A DNA stretch of 64,000 nt from Bathymodiolus brooksi (Eukaryota; Mollusca; Bivalvia; Mytilida; Modiolidae), in assembly GCA_963680875.1 (NCBI GenBank), contig OY804579.1:51102036-51166035 (forward strand), given 5' to 3'. The first letter of the stretch is position 1. Each line of letters starts with the position of its first letter. Shown one piece after another: positions 1 to 11,900 of this stretch. The translations under genes were made by a program, and so were the position numbers. The notes below the pieces were generated by a model. It did no database searches. It was not told where the DNA came from and saw nothing but the letters and a program-made list of their open reading frames with translations.

Positions 1-270
1 TCAGCTATATTCAGGACGATAAGTTCAATGATATATAAAACTATATAGAAATGAAGGAAGGGATGGGTCAACAACTTTTGACTGCCACTGATAAAGTATA
101 AAGAGTTGGGTAGGGTCAAAAAATGTAGTCTTTTGTATAGTCGCTACAATGTGTCTACTCTTTTTCAAAATCTACTAAAAAGGTCTTTAGCATGTAGGGA
201 GCATGGCACTCTCTCCAAACATGTTACCCACTATGGCCCACAGTCTGGCTTTCCGTAATATAACGTGACA
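1..270 (-). repeat. dispersed repeat, copy 1
   Basis: This segment reads as the diverged reverse complement of about 17490-17770. Shared pieces include 'gggatgggtcaa', 'gttgggtagggtc' and 'tgtagggagcatg'. The 17490-17770 copy directly follows a SINE-A head, so this may be part of a composite SINE or an unrelated dispersed repeat. No exon of the neighbouring CBY1 gene was found here. Confidence 0.6.
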
Positions 271-722
271 TCCTCCATTGAGAGGGCTCCCCTATCCCAA
301 CTTCGACATAAACAGAACAACACTTTATGTTTCGCTAAAAAAAATAACATACATGATACATTTCATTAAAATGGGGCTACTTTTCAAATCTTTTTTAACT
401 CATTTGGTGAAAATATATGGCTTTATTGGCTCTGTAGGAGTATTCTACCAACCTTCCCCTAATCCCCCCATGCTCCTTATGGTCTTTTTATCTTTTTATA
501 GTAATAGTGCCCATATAGGTTGGTTGGTTGATGTGAACATCAAATTCAATTTTGAAAGTGCATACCATAGAATTCCATCAGGATAACTTTGTTCAAGCTT
601 CATTCATATTATCCTAGTGGTTTCAGAGAATATCGTTAAAAAAGTTGACAGGACGGATGCAGGAAGACTCATAGCAAGTGATGACAAACAAAGGCTCATA
701 TGACCTTCAGATAAAAAAATAC
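271..722. other. CBY1: probable CBY1 intron, no feature seen
   Basis: This stretch lies downstream of the last visible CBY1 splice donor. I looked on the minus strand for the C-terminal leucine-rich exon expected of Chibby and found none. The final exon is therefore probably left of the window. A 102-codon plus-strand ORF at 278-586 has no recognisable motif. Confidence 0.5.
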
Positions 723-842
723 TTGCCATGTCTAATAAAATATCAATCTTAAGTTTGAGTAGGTTGTTTTCTTCAGATATTTGTTGATAATCTTTTCTTA
801 GTTTCATCACTTCTTTGTGACTGGCTCCTCCACCTCCAGTTT
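723..842 (-). CDS. CBY1: CBY1 coding exon 2
   Basis: The acceptor is ttttcag|AAACTGG and the donor GGCAA|GTATTT. It encodes the glycine-rich linker and the heptad region '[16 protein letters not shown]'. It ends in phase 1, so at least one more coding exon is required. Confidence 0.92.
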
Positions 843-1586
843 CTGAAAAATAATTAAAATAAAAAAAAAATTGTTTAAAAATGTTTATGATGTTTCCGTT
901 AACAAAATATGGGTCAGAGTACATCTTTATTCTTTTACATCAATTATGAAACCACACTTAATCAAAATCTATGCCATCCAAAAATAGTCTGCAATGAGGG
1001 TCAGATAAAACATTAAACTAAAAAGACTAATCAAAATATGGTATATGTTACACTATCCAAATTCAAAAGGTGAAACAATTGCTATATTAGTGTTAGGGTT
1101 ATGGTGTTTAACATCGTTTTCAACAATATTTCAGTTACCGTATATCGTGGTGGTCAGTTTTATTGGTGGAGGAAACCAGAGTACCCAGAGAAACCCACCG
1201 ACCTGCCGCAAGTCAATGACAAACTTTATCACATAATGTTGTATAAGTACATCTCACCATGAGCGGGATTCAAACTCACAACTTTAGTGGTGATAGGCAC
1301 TGATACACAGATAGTCAAATGTATTTACAGCAATGTATCTATCTCCTTATGGTCAGAAAATCCATACAAATTTGTCAAAGGTTTGATATTGTAATTTACC
1401 TTGAACCCACATTCCATTTTCAAATTGAACTTCATTTCCTCCAAGTCTCAATTTAACCGGTCCAACATTTGGTCCAAACTCTTCCCTAGCTTGGTCAGCA
1501 TCTAAACTGATGTTAGATAGAGAATGGGCTCTTCTTGGTGGTGTTTTCTTTGGAGAAAACTTATTTCCAAACAAGTTCAGAGGCAT
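723..1586 (-). CDS. CBY1: CBY1 (protein chibby homolog 1), 3' partial
   Basis: Chibby is a small coiled-coil protein that binds beta-catenin and antagonises Wnt signalling. It also works at the distal centriole and ciliary base. Two coding exons are seen: 1400-1586 (62 codons plus 1 nt) and 723-842 (2 nt, 39 codons, 1 nt). The first gives '[14 protein letters not shown]', 'SLSNIS' and '[10 protein letters not shown]'. The second gives '[16 protein letters not shown]', the start of the coiled coil. Both align by eye with human CBY1 in order and spacing. The splice joins ...GTTCAAG to AAACTGG in phase and makes the conserved Trp-Val-Gln-Glu-Thr-Gly junction. A tttag acceptor 4 bp upstream of the ATG (1590/1591) implies a spliced 5' leader. 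The donor after 'DMA' (GTATTT) requires another exon with the last ~25 residues, not seen here. Confidence 0.93.
1090..1318 (-). repeat. SINE-A copy in CBY1 intron
   Basis: In the plus direction it reads 'ggtgtttaacatcgttttc', then 'ttttattggtggaggaaac', then 'gcgggattcaaactcac'. The last is the reverse complement of a Pol III B-box. The element therefore runs on the minus strand with the tRNA-like head at the right. About 15 full or partial copies of this family occur in the window. It may belong to the core-domain SINEs widespread in molluscs, but I cannot check the family name. Confidence 0.85.
1400..1586 (-). CDS. CBY1: CBY1 coding exon 1
   Basis: It starts at ATG 1586-1584 and ends at donor G|GTAAAT (intron from 1399). 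It encodes 62 residues with the SPKKTPPRR motif, which in vertebrate Chibby lies near a 14-3-3 site (family knowledge). It ends in phase 1. Confidence 0.93.
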
Positions 1587-1590
1587 TTTC

Positions 1591-2767
1591 CTAAATAAAA
1601 AAAAATACATGCATGATCTATATACACTGTGTATTACATGTACAAAAATATATGTACATGATGACCTACTTAATGGTGCTGTATTTTGTGCCTGACTGCC
1701 AATAATGGGGCTTCCCCTTTATATTCTGTTGATTATGTCCACATAATTTTTTTATGGAATATTTTTCATGTCTGAAATGTTTCCATTATCCCTATACAAA
1801 TCACTTCATTAAGAAAATACAATGGTCTGGGTGTATATGTATTTCACTTATTTTCTTGCATTATTCTGGAATTGCCCCAAACAACTGATTCTAGTTGAAA
1901 ATGGAATGGAATAAATTTGGATTGGTTCTACAAATAAATGTCATTTCTTTATATTGGTACATAATTACTGAAGTTACCTGGGGGATAAAAATAGGACCAC
2001 CTTCTCCCCTGCTTGGTGAAACTCCTCCAAAAGGGACAATTGTGCCAGTTATAATTGTAATTGTAAGATTAAAACTTATTTTATTGTTCATAATAACAAC
2101 AAATGGATCAGACACAAGTTTTACAACTTAGAAATGTCTTCTCCGCTAGTTACATCAATTTATATATAATCAGAACAGCACTAAATACATAATAAAATAA
2201 TTGTTCAGAATATGAAGACGAAGAAAAAAACAACAACATACAATAGAACGAAAAAAGCAAATTTCAAAGATTGGGTTGGAGTATGGCCGAGTGATTGTCT
2301 CTTTCAAATTTTTTTCAGGGGCCATCGTGGTCACGAGTGTATGGTATGTGGGTTCATAACTACCTATGCAATCTGTGTCAATCACCACTAACGTGAGTTT
2401 GAGTCCCCCTCAGGCGAGTGTTTACTCAATACAACATTATGTGATAAAAGTAGGTCAGTGACCTGCGCAGGTCAGTGGTTTTCTCCGGTTTCCTCCACCA
2501 ATAAAACTGAAATATTGTTGAAAGTGATGTTAAATGCCATACCCTAACCCAATAAAAAAAAAAAAAAATATCTACAGTAATCAGTATGTATGACTATGTC
2601 AAGAAGCTGTTTCTGATTCTGATCTTTGCATTGTTTTTGGTCGTCAATATTATAAAAATCAGTTAAAATTCAGTGTGTAGTGTAGTGTAAAAGACTTTAA
2701 GAGGCAGGTTTTTCTTTTAGGAAATTGTGATAACCATATCACTGTTAACATAAGAAATATCAATTAC
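1591..2767. other. intron in CBY1 5' leader (inferred)
   Basis: The interval lies between the acceptor just upstream of the CBY1 ATG and a candidate donor CAG|GTAATTG at 2768/2767 on the minus strand. Apart from the SINE-A copy at 2322-2560, no coding signal was seen. Confidence 0.4.
2322..2560 (+). repeat. SINE-A copy, plus orientation
   Basis: The head begins near 'ccatcgtggtcacgagtgta'. A B-box-like 'gtgagtttgagtccccc' follows, then the core 'ctccggtttcctccaccaat', then 'attgttgaaagtgatgtt'. The tail 'ccataccctaaccc' runs into an A-rich end. The copy is nearly complete. Confidence 0.85.
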
Positions 2768-2903
2768 CTGTTATTGTGGCGATGGAAATATTGTAAGTAC
2801 TCTGAGCTGTCAAATATATGGGTTATGACATGTTTCGAATGTTCTACAGTTGAGTTATCTACTCTTACCGGAAGTTGATTTGTTCTTTCTTAATCTGCCG
2901 GGC
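2768..2903. promoter_or_regulatory. putative CBY1/MED9 bidirectional promoter
   Basis: MED9 starts at 2904 on the plus strand. A candidate CBY1 leader exon starts at the donor CAG|GTAATTG at 2768 on the minus strand. Between them is ACCGGAAGT (2867-2875), a match to the ETS/GABP consensus often found in housekeeping bidirectional promoters. The motif and gene arrangement are visible; shared promoter function is inference. Confidence 0.45.
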
Positions 2904-2968
2904 ATGGGTGATTCCACAGGCGAACAAGAACTAAATTTTTTGCCATTAATTTCAGATTTATTAAAGAG
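2904..2968 (+). CDS. MED9: MED9 exon 1
   Basis: The ATG at 2904 follows 'ctgccgggc'. It encodes 21 codons plus AG and ends at donor AG|GTAAAAT. It was recognised by 'LNFLPLISDLLK' and by exact phase agreement with exon 2. It is too short to stand out as an ORF. Confidence 0.85.
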
Positions 2969-5900
2969 GTAAAATAATTGATTATACACCAACAACTATA
3001 CATAGCAAATACGTCAAGTTTCTTTAAATTTCATTATCCTGGCATTTGATAATCGAAGAAAGTGAAAAGTCAGACATCCTCCGGATTTTACCTTCATTTC
3101 AATGGAAAACTTGAATTTGATTAAATATATAATTTAAAATAAACCTGCCATATATGATATGAATTATCATGATTACCGGTATATACCATCTTCATTGAAT
3201 ATTTTTTAACTGTTTGAAAATATCCACTTTGAATGTAAATGTTGGAGAAAATGCCTGCCCACAGCCACAGGCACTTGTTTCTGGTTAAAAAAAACCCATA
3301 CATGTAGATACTATATATACAGGGGTGGATCCAGAGCATCTGTTAACGGGGGGGGGGGGGGGGGGGGGGGGGGGCTCAGTTACAGAGCAATATTTTCAAT
3401 AATTGATGGAACCAACTGTAGTCCCAAAGCGGTTCTGGCCTGTACACGGCTGTAGATTGGTAAACCTTGTTTTCATTTCATTTAGCGTACAGTAGAGAAA
3501 AGGTACAGTTATTGACTTCCCAAAGTAGTCTTCCGGACTCTGCTTCACCATTATCTCTCATTATTTGTCTCCCGCATATTCTAGGTTTTTTAACCTCTAT
3601 GTCTAGCGGTTCACATATTTTAGCACTCCTCAAAACACTGGTGGTTGAATTGTTCAACATTTGCTCTGCAGTCTAGTGAGCTCTGAATTAAATTTATGCT
3701 TTTTAAGGCTCTGCCTATGTCAAGTGATCTCTCTTGTAGTGATCTTGTAGAGGACCTTTGTAAGTTGGAATAACTTGTGTCCGATCCAAATGTTATATAG
3801 TTAACAATAAAATAAGTTTAATCTAAATCTAGTGATCTGCTGAACCCTTTCTTAAAAGCCAGGCACATTTGAACAATAACAATGGTTACGACAAAATCAA
3901 AGTTGCAAATGGAATTCAACAAAGAAGTTACATCAGCTTCTTCTGGTCTGGTGTATGTGTGTTTTGGCAGTTTTGTAAAGTGCTCAAGGGTTTGAACAAT
4001 AGCAGGGAAAAAATCTAATTTAAGTCTATTTTATTATACCCCCACAAACAAAGTTTGGGGGGGGGGGGGGGATATATAGGAATCACCCTGTCCGTCCATC
4101 CGTCTGTCTGTCCGTCGTCCATGTACCTTTTAAGCGCAACTCCTAAACCGCTTATTGGATTTTTATGAAACTTTACACATTTGTAGTACACTACCTGCAG
4201 ATGTGCATGAAGGAATATGGTTGCTGTCCAAAATTTAGAAGGGGAGATATTTCAACTTATACTTTCACGAAAAGGGGGGGGGGCATGTACCTTGTAAGTG
4301 CGACTCCTATTAAACTGCTTATTGAATTTTTATGAAACTTTACACAGTTGTAGTACACAACCTGCAGATATGTATGAAGGAATACCGTTGCTGTCTAAAA
4401 TTTAGAAGGGGAGATAATTTAACTTATACTTTCACGAAAAGGGGGGTCGTGTACCTTGTAAGCACAACTCCTCCTAAACGGCTTATTGGAGTTTTGTGAA
4501 ACTTTACACAGTTGTAGTACACTACCTGCAGATGTGCATGAAGGAATATGGTTGCTGTCCAAAATTTAGAAGGGGAGATAATTCAACTTATACAAATGTA
4601 CTTTCACGAAAAGGGGGGCATGTACCTTTTAAGTGCAACTCCTACTAAACTGCATATTGAATTTTTATGAAACTTTACACAGTTGTAGTACACAACCTGC
4701 AGATATGTATGAAGGAATACCGTTGCTGTCTAAAATTTAGAAGGGGAGATAATTTAACTTATACTTTCACGAAAAGGGGGGGGCATGTACCTTGTAAGTG
4801 CAACTCCTACTAAACTGCATATTGAATTTTTATGAAACTTTACACAGTTGTAGTACACAACCTGCAGATGTGCATGAAGGAATACCGTTGCTGTCTAAAA
4901 TTTAGAAGGGGAGATAATTCAACTTATACTTTCACGAAAAGGGGGGTCGTGTTCCTTGTAAGCGCAACTCCTCCTAAACGGCTTATTGGAGTTTTGTGAA
5001 ACTTTACACAGTTGTAGTACACTACCTGCAGATGTGCATGAAGGAATATGGTTGCTGTCCAAAATTTAGAAGGGGAGATAATTCAACTTATACTTTCACG
5101 AAAAGAAGGAGGGCATGTACCTTGTAAGCACAATTCCTCCTAAACAGCTTATTGGATTTTTATGAAAGTTTACACAGTTGTAATACACTACCAGCAGATG
5201 TGCATGAAGGAATATGGTTGCTGTCCAAAATTTGGAAGGGGAGATAATTTAACTTATACTCTGAAATACGTTCTGTATGGAGAGATGGGCTTGTAAGTGC
5301 AACTCCTCCTAAACGGCTCATTGGATTTAAATGTAACTTTACACAGTTGTAATACACTGCCTGCAGATGTGCATGAAGGAATGTGGTTCCTGTCAAAAAT
5401 TTGGAAGGTGATGTGACCTATATCCTCTTGTAAAAAAGTTAGGAAATGTTGTAATCCTCATGTATACTGATGAAACGTATTGGTTTTAAACAATCCCACT
5501 TTGTTGAAGACCTTGTGGCGACCCCTAGATGTATGTTCTTGGTTAGTTTATTTTGGAGATGGGATGTTGTCTCCTTGACATAGCTCCATATCCGTTCATT
5601 TTTCATAGGTAACTTGCTAATATACCTGTATTCCAAAGTTTGAACATCATAGTATTGCAAGCAGGGGGGGGGGGGTATCACTCAGTGAGGTCACTCACAG
5701 TTCTAGTTTCTAAATAATTTTAATTATTTTATATCTATTTATATTTTCATTTAGAGTTTAAAATATGCTGTATTCATAAATTTTCAAAACAGAAACTCAT
5801 ATATATTTTTTTTTTGTAATACAGCAACATTTGCCTTTAATTTTTTTGTAAAAATAAATGATATTTAAAAAAGAATTTCCTTGAAAGAGCCTCAATTTAC

Positions 5901-8900
5901 GGGTACCTGTAAAGTGCGAAACGAAATAGAAACGAAACGAAATGTAACGAAACGAATTGTATCGGGAAAAAACCGAAACAAAATCAAGCGAAACGAAACC
6001 GAACGAATCGAAATGTAACGAAAAAAAAAAAAAAAAATTCAATATGACATGAAGACTAAGAGGGTTTATAATATATTGATTATCCAATTTTAGAAGACTT
6101 AAGGGGTTCCCGGTTTTATACTATAATGATTATCCAAATTTATTATACCTCGGCATTTTTTTTCTATATGAAATTTTAAACAACTGATAGAATTACTACT
6201 TGCGCATACTTGATAATAATACTTAGATGATTGTTATTAGGTCAATAGATTCCGAACTGTTGCCGTCTGAAAAACTCGCTGACTTTTTGTAAAGTTCTCC
6301 TTTCGATTGAATTTTTGATTATCACAAGGTCGCTTTCAGCCAATGGAGTGACATCTTTTCGGGGACTTTCTTACACGATTTATTGTTACTGTACAGCCGA
6401 TATGAGACAGAAAGTATAGAGCATGGACATGTTTGGTGGTTGAAATTCTCAGATTAGAATCTATACTGAGGTGACATTGGACAACCAAGCAGGTGCCAAA
6501 TGCGGAGCAGAGGCCGCTTAACATTTCGGAGCACCTTGGAATGTCTAAAAATATAAACGATTCTTTTGGTTTTTAAAAGGTTAAAACATAAATCGTTAAG
6601 ATGCAAGGCATTGCAGTCATGTATTTTTTCCCCTCACAGTTTGTGATTTCGAGCTATTAAAGCTTTTTTTTAGACACAACACGACTAATGTGTGTGAAAA
6701 AAGTATGGCTTTGTGTCAAAGGACCTTTTTGTCTTAAGCTACACGTAGTTGTCAGTTAACTTCGATTATTCAGTTGTGAGACCCTACTCGTTTTCAATTT
6801 GTTTAAACTTGTTCAATCTGTTGTTGATCTTGTATGTTTCTTGTTTTGTCTCGTATTAGACACTGGTTCATTCTGATTTTTACTGTGTCTTATTTGTTCT
6901 TATTTTTTATCACTGGTCTGCATTCAGGGGGAGGGTTGAGTGCTCATGTAACTGATGTAACCCCGTCACATTTCATGTGCTTGTCCCAAGTCAGGTGAAT
7001 GTTGGCCAGTGATTTTACCCGTCTGATTTTCATCTTTTTGTTTCATTTATTGTATTTGTTAACAAGATGTTCTGCCGTTTTTTTTGCTTTGATTTTGTGC
7101 ATATCTTTTTTTATATATTTGGGGCCTTCTAGAGGTGACTGCGTAGAATGAGTATACTCATCATTCATTGAAGTTTTTACAGTGTTTTTAATAGTAATTT
7201 TCTTTTAGTCTTTCTAAAAAAAATTATTGGTGAAGAGTAGGTGATTGTCTCTTTGGCATCTACCACATTGAATTTGTAGGTTTAATTAAAATCCGTTCAC
7301 AGATTTAGAAGGTGTTTCGGATAAGATATAGATTCACCATAACTTGAAATTACAAAGTCCATTTTTTAAATATGGGAAACCCCAAAAATCAAACAAATAT
7401 AAACCAGGAGAGACACTTCTTTAATGTAAGTAGAATAATGTCTAAAGAAAGTTTCATTTGTCTGGGTGGAGTTACGAATAAGAGATTGGCCCTAGCTCAA
7501 GCGTTACGGACCGACGGATGGACTATACCCAAGTTGGGGTATAATAAAAACTCTGGGTCAAAAAAATTAGGACAACGGAGTTGAAACAGTACAACCTGCG
7601 TTAAAATGTAACAGACGGACAGGAGCGTGGATATAATACTACTGCTCCATTTTTTTGTTCAATTAATATTATTAATTATTAATCGCACCTCAAACAAATT
7701 TCTCTATCAGTAATTGGTTATATATTAAGTCGATCACATGGTGACCGCCACCATCATGAGACTATAGGGAGTCAGTAGCTAGATATCTACATGTATTTGA
7801 AAAAAATCCCGAAATGCATCCCAAAGAACCTTGATCTTCCGCCTCATCCGATCTCATCTTGCTGTTAATTTGTGTTGTCTACAGTACTCAGTTTTCCATT
7901 TCAGTTTCAAAGATATTGGCTAATAAACAGTTGTGCTTACAGTGCATGAAAGCCCGTTTTCAAGTATTCGTAACTTGCAATATCAGTAGAAAGTTTCATT
8001 CATAACTATAGGATCAGTTTTGCAGAAAATTCTATTAAATACACAGCTACTGCGATCATCAAACGTTTGAAAGAAATCAAGTTTTCACACAATCCCTTGC
8101 TCCCCTTTTTTATTAAGCAAAGCCCAAAAAATTCTAAGCCCCGTGGAGTAAAACCTCAAAAGTATACAGGTCCTGCGGTACCACAAATGTAATATATGTA
8201 CAAAGTTTAAAAGAAATGTATGAAGGTGTTCTCAACTTTCGACGTGACATGTATATCTTGAACCCCCCTTATTTCAACACAGTCCAATAATAAAGAAAAA
8301 ATTTGGAGTAAAGCCACCAAAAGTATACAGCTCCTGATAATCTCAAATGTAATAACTGCAAAGTTCTCAAGTTACGGCGCGACACAGCACGGCAGCTGAG
8401 AATCTGTGACGAACAATTTTGGGACTTGCGTGTTCCTACGGATGGCGGTGATACTGAACTCCCTGACGCCTATAGACGTAACATAAAAATTGCAATTTCC
8501 ATTAACTTTTATGGTGTCCGAGAAAATGGCCAAAACTCCTAAAATTGGGAAAAAAAATTAAGGGATACAACTTGTAAACAGATTTCGATGAAAAATTGCT
8601 GTGATGAAGATCTCGTCTAATTGCTGATCATTTTTGTTTTTTATTTATTTTTTTTTGCACTAACAATTTATTTGCTACTTAGTTTCAGAGATTTCCTTTC
8701 AAAATCTGATGATCATTGACATCTAAGCATTCGTAAAAAAAAATCAGTTACAATAATGGAATTATTTCCACAAAATTTTCGACTCTGTCCAATTAGTTTT
8801 ACTAAAACAGGGCATCTATTGGTACATTAAATGATACCAGTTAACAAATCAAATATCTTTATTGTCAAATAAACAAGTAAATGTTTGTGACAAATAATGA

Positions 8901-11900
8901 AAAAAAAAATAGAAAGACAGTATCAAAAGAGAAGAAAAAATATGCGAACATCGGGACTCTTCTATTTCAGTTCTAATGACCGTTTTAAAAAGGAGCCGAT
9001 TAACTTCATATGCTCTTTTGACAGTGGGTTTAGTAAAAATGAAATCTTAGAATTAATTGTATTTAATTAAAAGTTCATCCCAGTGTAGCATATTAAAAAC
9101 TGTTTGCCTTGGATCTTCATACCCCACCACGTTTCACATATTTTCAGTCTTCAAACTGTCACAACTTTGGAACCAATTATTTGATCACACTGAAATTCGA
9201 ACTTGATCTGCATTTTATGGTACCAAACAACAGTACAAAATTTGAAATCCGTTCTTAAGTTATATCTGGAAACCATTGGGGCGGATAGAGGGATGGGCGG
9301 ACACATACACATCAAACCAAACGAAGGGTATCACATAATACCTCGCCACTTACTAAACCATCGGCTGAATTAGAAATAAAGGTTGATGTAAAATATGTCG
9401 GCGAAGAGGAACGAACGGATGGATAAAAGGGAGAGTTGGCAACGGTTTGTGGGGAAATGGGAAAGAGGTAAAGATTTCGGGAAATGGGTAACATGTGGCA
9501 AATATTGAAGGATAAGAGAATTGAAAAGGCAAAAAGAAATTGTTAAATGTAATTGAGAATTGGAAAAAATGGTCCAAATTGTAGGGAATTTGGAATGGGA
9601 ATTGCTTAAAGATGTGGAAATTAGGAAATCTATTCGTGAACCCCCTTTTCGAGAATTCCGCCTATATCAAGAAAAATCACATATTTTCTCTTCTGTTCAA
9701 TAAAATTATGTTTATATGATATGAAATAGGGTACCTGTAAAGTGCAAAACGAAACGAAACGAAATGTAACGTCGTTTCGTTTTCGCACTTTACAGGTACC
9801 CTCAATTTACAGGTGTTGGTGGTTATATCTATATGAAATTGTGACTCTAGACATGTTTATATAACGGTTTAAGACAACACCTGATTAATTGGTATTTTGA
9901 CAACACATTCATAAAAACTTCAAATAAACTTGAAAATTTGCATTAGCATAATTACTTATTATTACCTCTTTGAAGATTAATTCAATACATAGAAATTAAT
10001 TTGTATTTTCTTTTACTTTCATTACACAGATCGAAACCATTTGATTAAAAGCCATATCGTGACGTTAACTAGCCTTGAAAAGCGTATGTTAATATATGTG
10101 CTTGACTAAAGTATTCGACGGGGAGGGGGCTGAAGCCCCCAAAGCCCCCCCTTGAATCCGCCACTGATATACCACAAGGTAAGTAACCTTTCATTTGTAA
10201 AAAAATCTATGTCATCGCGATTTTTGCGTTTTTTCAACTCGACGGACGCCAGAATGGAGGAATGGCCTACATGTACATCATCTGAAACTACCATAATTTA
10301 TCTACAAAATGATGCATAAAACACATACCTTTGCTGAACCTCAACAATACAACAGACCTTTTTCTTCGGGTCACGTATCGGCTTTCATCAATAAACCAGG
10401 AAACTGGCATGTTGCTGCTCCGCAGTGAAAGAAAAAAGAAGAAAAGTTGTAATAAAAATTCTATAAAAAATACTGAGATGTTAGAAAAATATATATATTG
10501 CATTCCAATCAAAAAAATAATAAAAGTGTTTTAATTTCTGAGAATAAAAGTATAGTTTGAATGCAAATCTGTTGCTATTTTTAGAATTTTTCTAGCTTCT
10601 CCCATGTTTTAACTTTCCCGCCTATAAGACTTTCAGTCCTGTTGGTATACTTCAGGGAAAAATCCAGAGGTTGTATAGAAAGTTCACAAATTTTGAATTC
10701 TCAGTATTTTTTATAGAATTTTTATTACAACTTTTCTTCTTTTTTCTTTCACTGCGGAGCAGCAACATGCCAGTTTCCTGGTTTATTGATGAAAGCTGAT
10801 ACGTGACCCGAAGAAAAAGGTCTGTTGTATTGTTGAGGTTCAGCAAAGGTACATGTAGGTGTTTTATGTATCATTTTGTAGATAAATTATCGTAATTTCA
10901 GATGATGTAGGCCATTCCTCCATGCTGGCGTCCGTCGAGTTGGAAAAAACGCGAAAATCACGATGACATAGATTTTTTTACAAATGAAAGGTTACTTACC
11001 TTGTGGTATATATAGTATCTAGGTATGTTTTTTTTTACCAGAAACAAGTGCCTGTGTTGACACCTTATTAGTGTTTCAGCAAAACATTTTGACGTTAAGT
11101 CTTTTTTTTTAACTGGATCACATGTCGTCAGTAACCTTATGTGGAGTAGACAATATTTTAAAATGGACAAATCAATAAAAATATTGAAACTACGTTTTGT
11201 ACAATGGTACTGACATTTTGGATTTTAATACCTCAGGGTTTGGAAGGCTCATTGCCATTGGTTGGTTGAAAAAATTACTCCTGATCAGGACATGACCTCA
11301 AACAGGATGTTAGTTACTCCTGATCAGGACGTGACCTCAAACAGGATGTTAGTTACTCCTGATCAGGACACGACCTCAAACAGGATGTTAGTTACACCTG
11401 ATCAGGACATGACCTCAAACAGGATGTTAGTTACTCCTGATCAGGACACGACCTCAAACAGGATGTTACTTACTCCTGATCAGGACATGACCTCAAACAG
11501 GATGTTAGTTACTCCTGATCAGGACATGACCTCAAACAGGATGTTACTTACTCCTGATCAGGACATGACCTCAAACAGGATGTTAGTTACTCCTGATCAG
11601 GACATGACCTCAAACAGGATGTTAGTTACTCCTGATCAGGACATGACCTCAAACAGGATGTTAGTTACTCCTGATCAGGACATGACCTCAAACAGGATGT
11701 TAGTTATTCCTGATCAGGACATGACCTCAAACAGGATGTTAGTTACTCCTGATCAGGACATGACCTCAAACAGGATGTTACTTACTCCTGATCAGGACAC
11801 GACCTCAAACAGGATGTTTCTTACTCCTGATCAGGACATGACCTCAAACAGGATGTTAGTTACTCCTGATCAGGACACGGACCTCAAACAGGATGTTAGT

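Noticed and set aside
5797..6087. 96-codon minus ORF rich in F and S
   Set aside because: It is the translation of the (cgaaa)n simple repeat.
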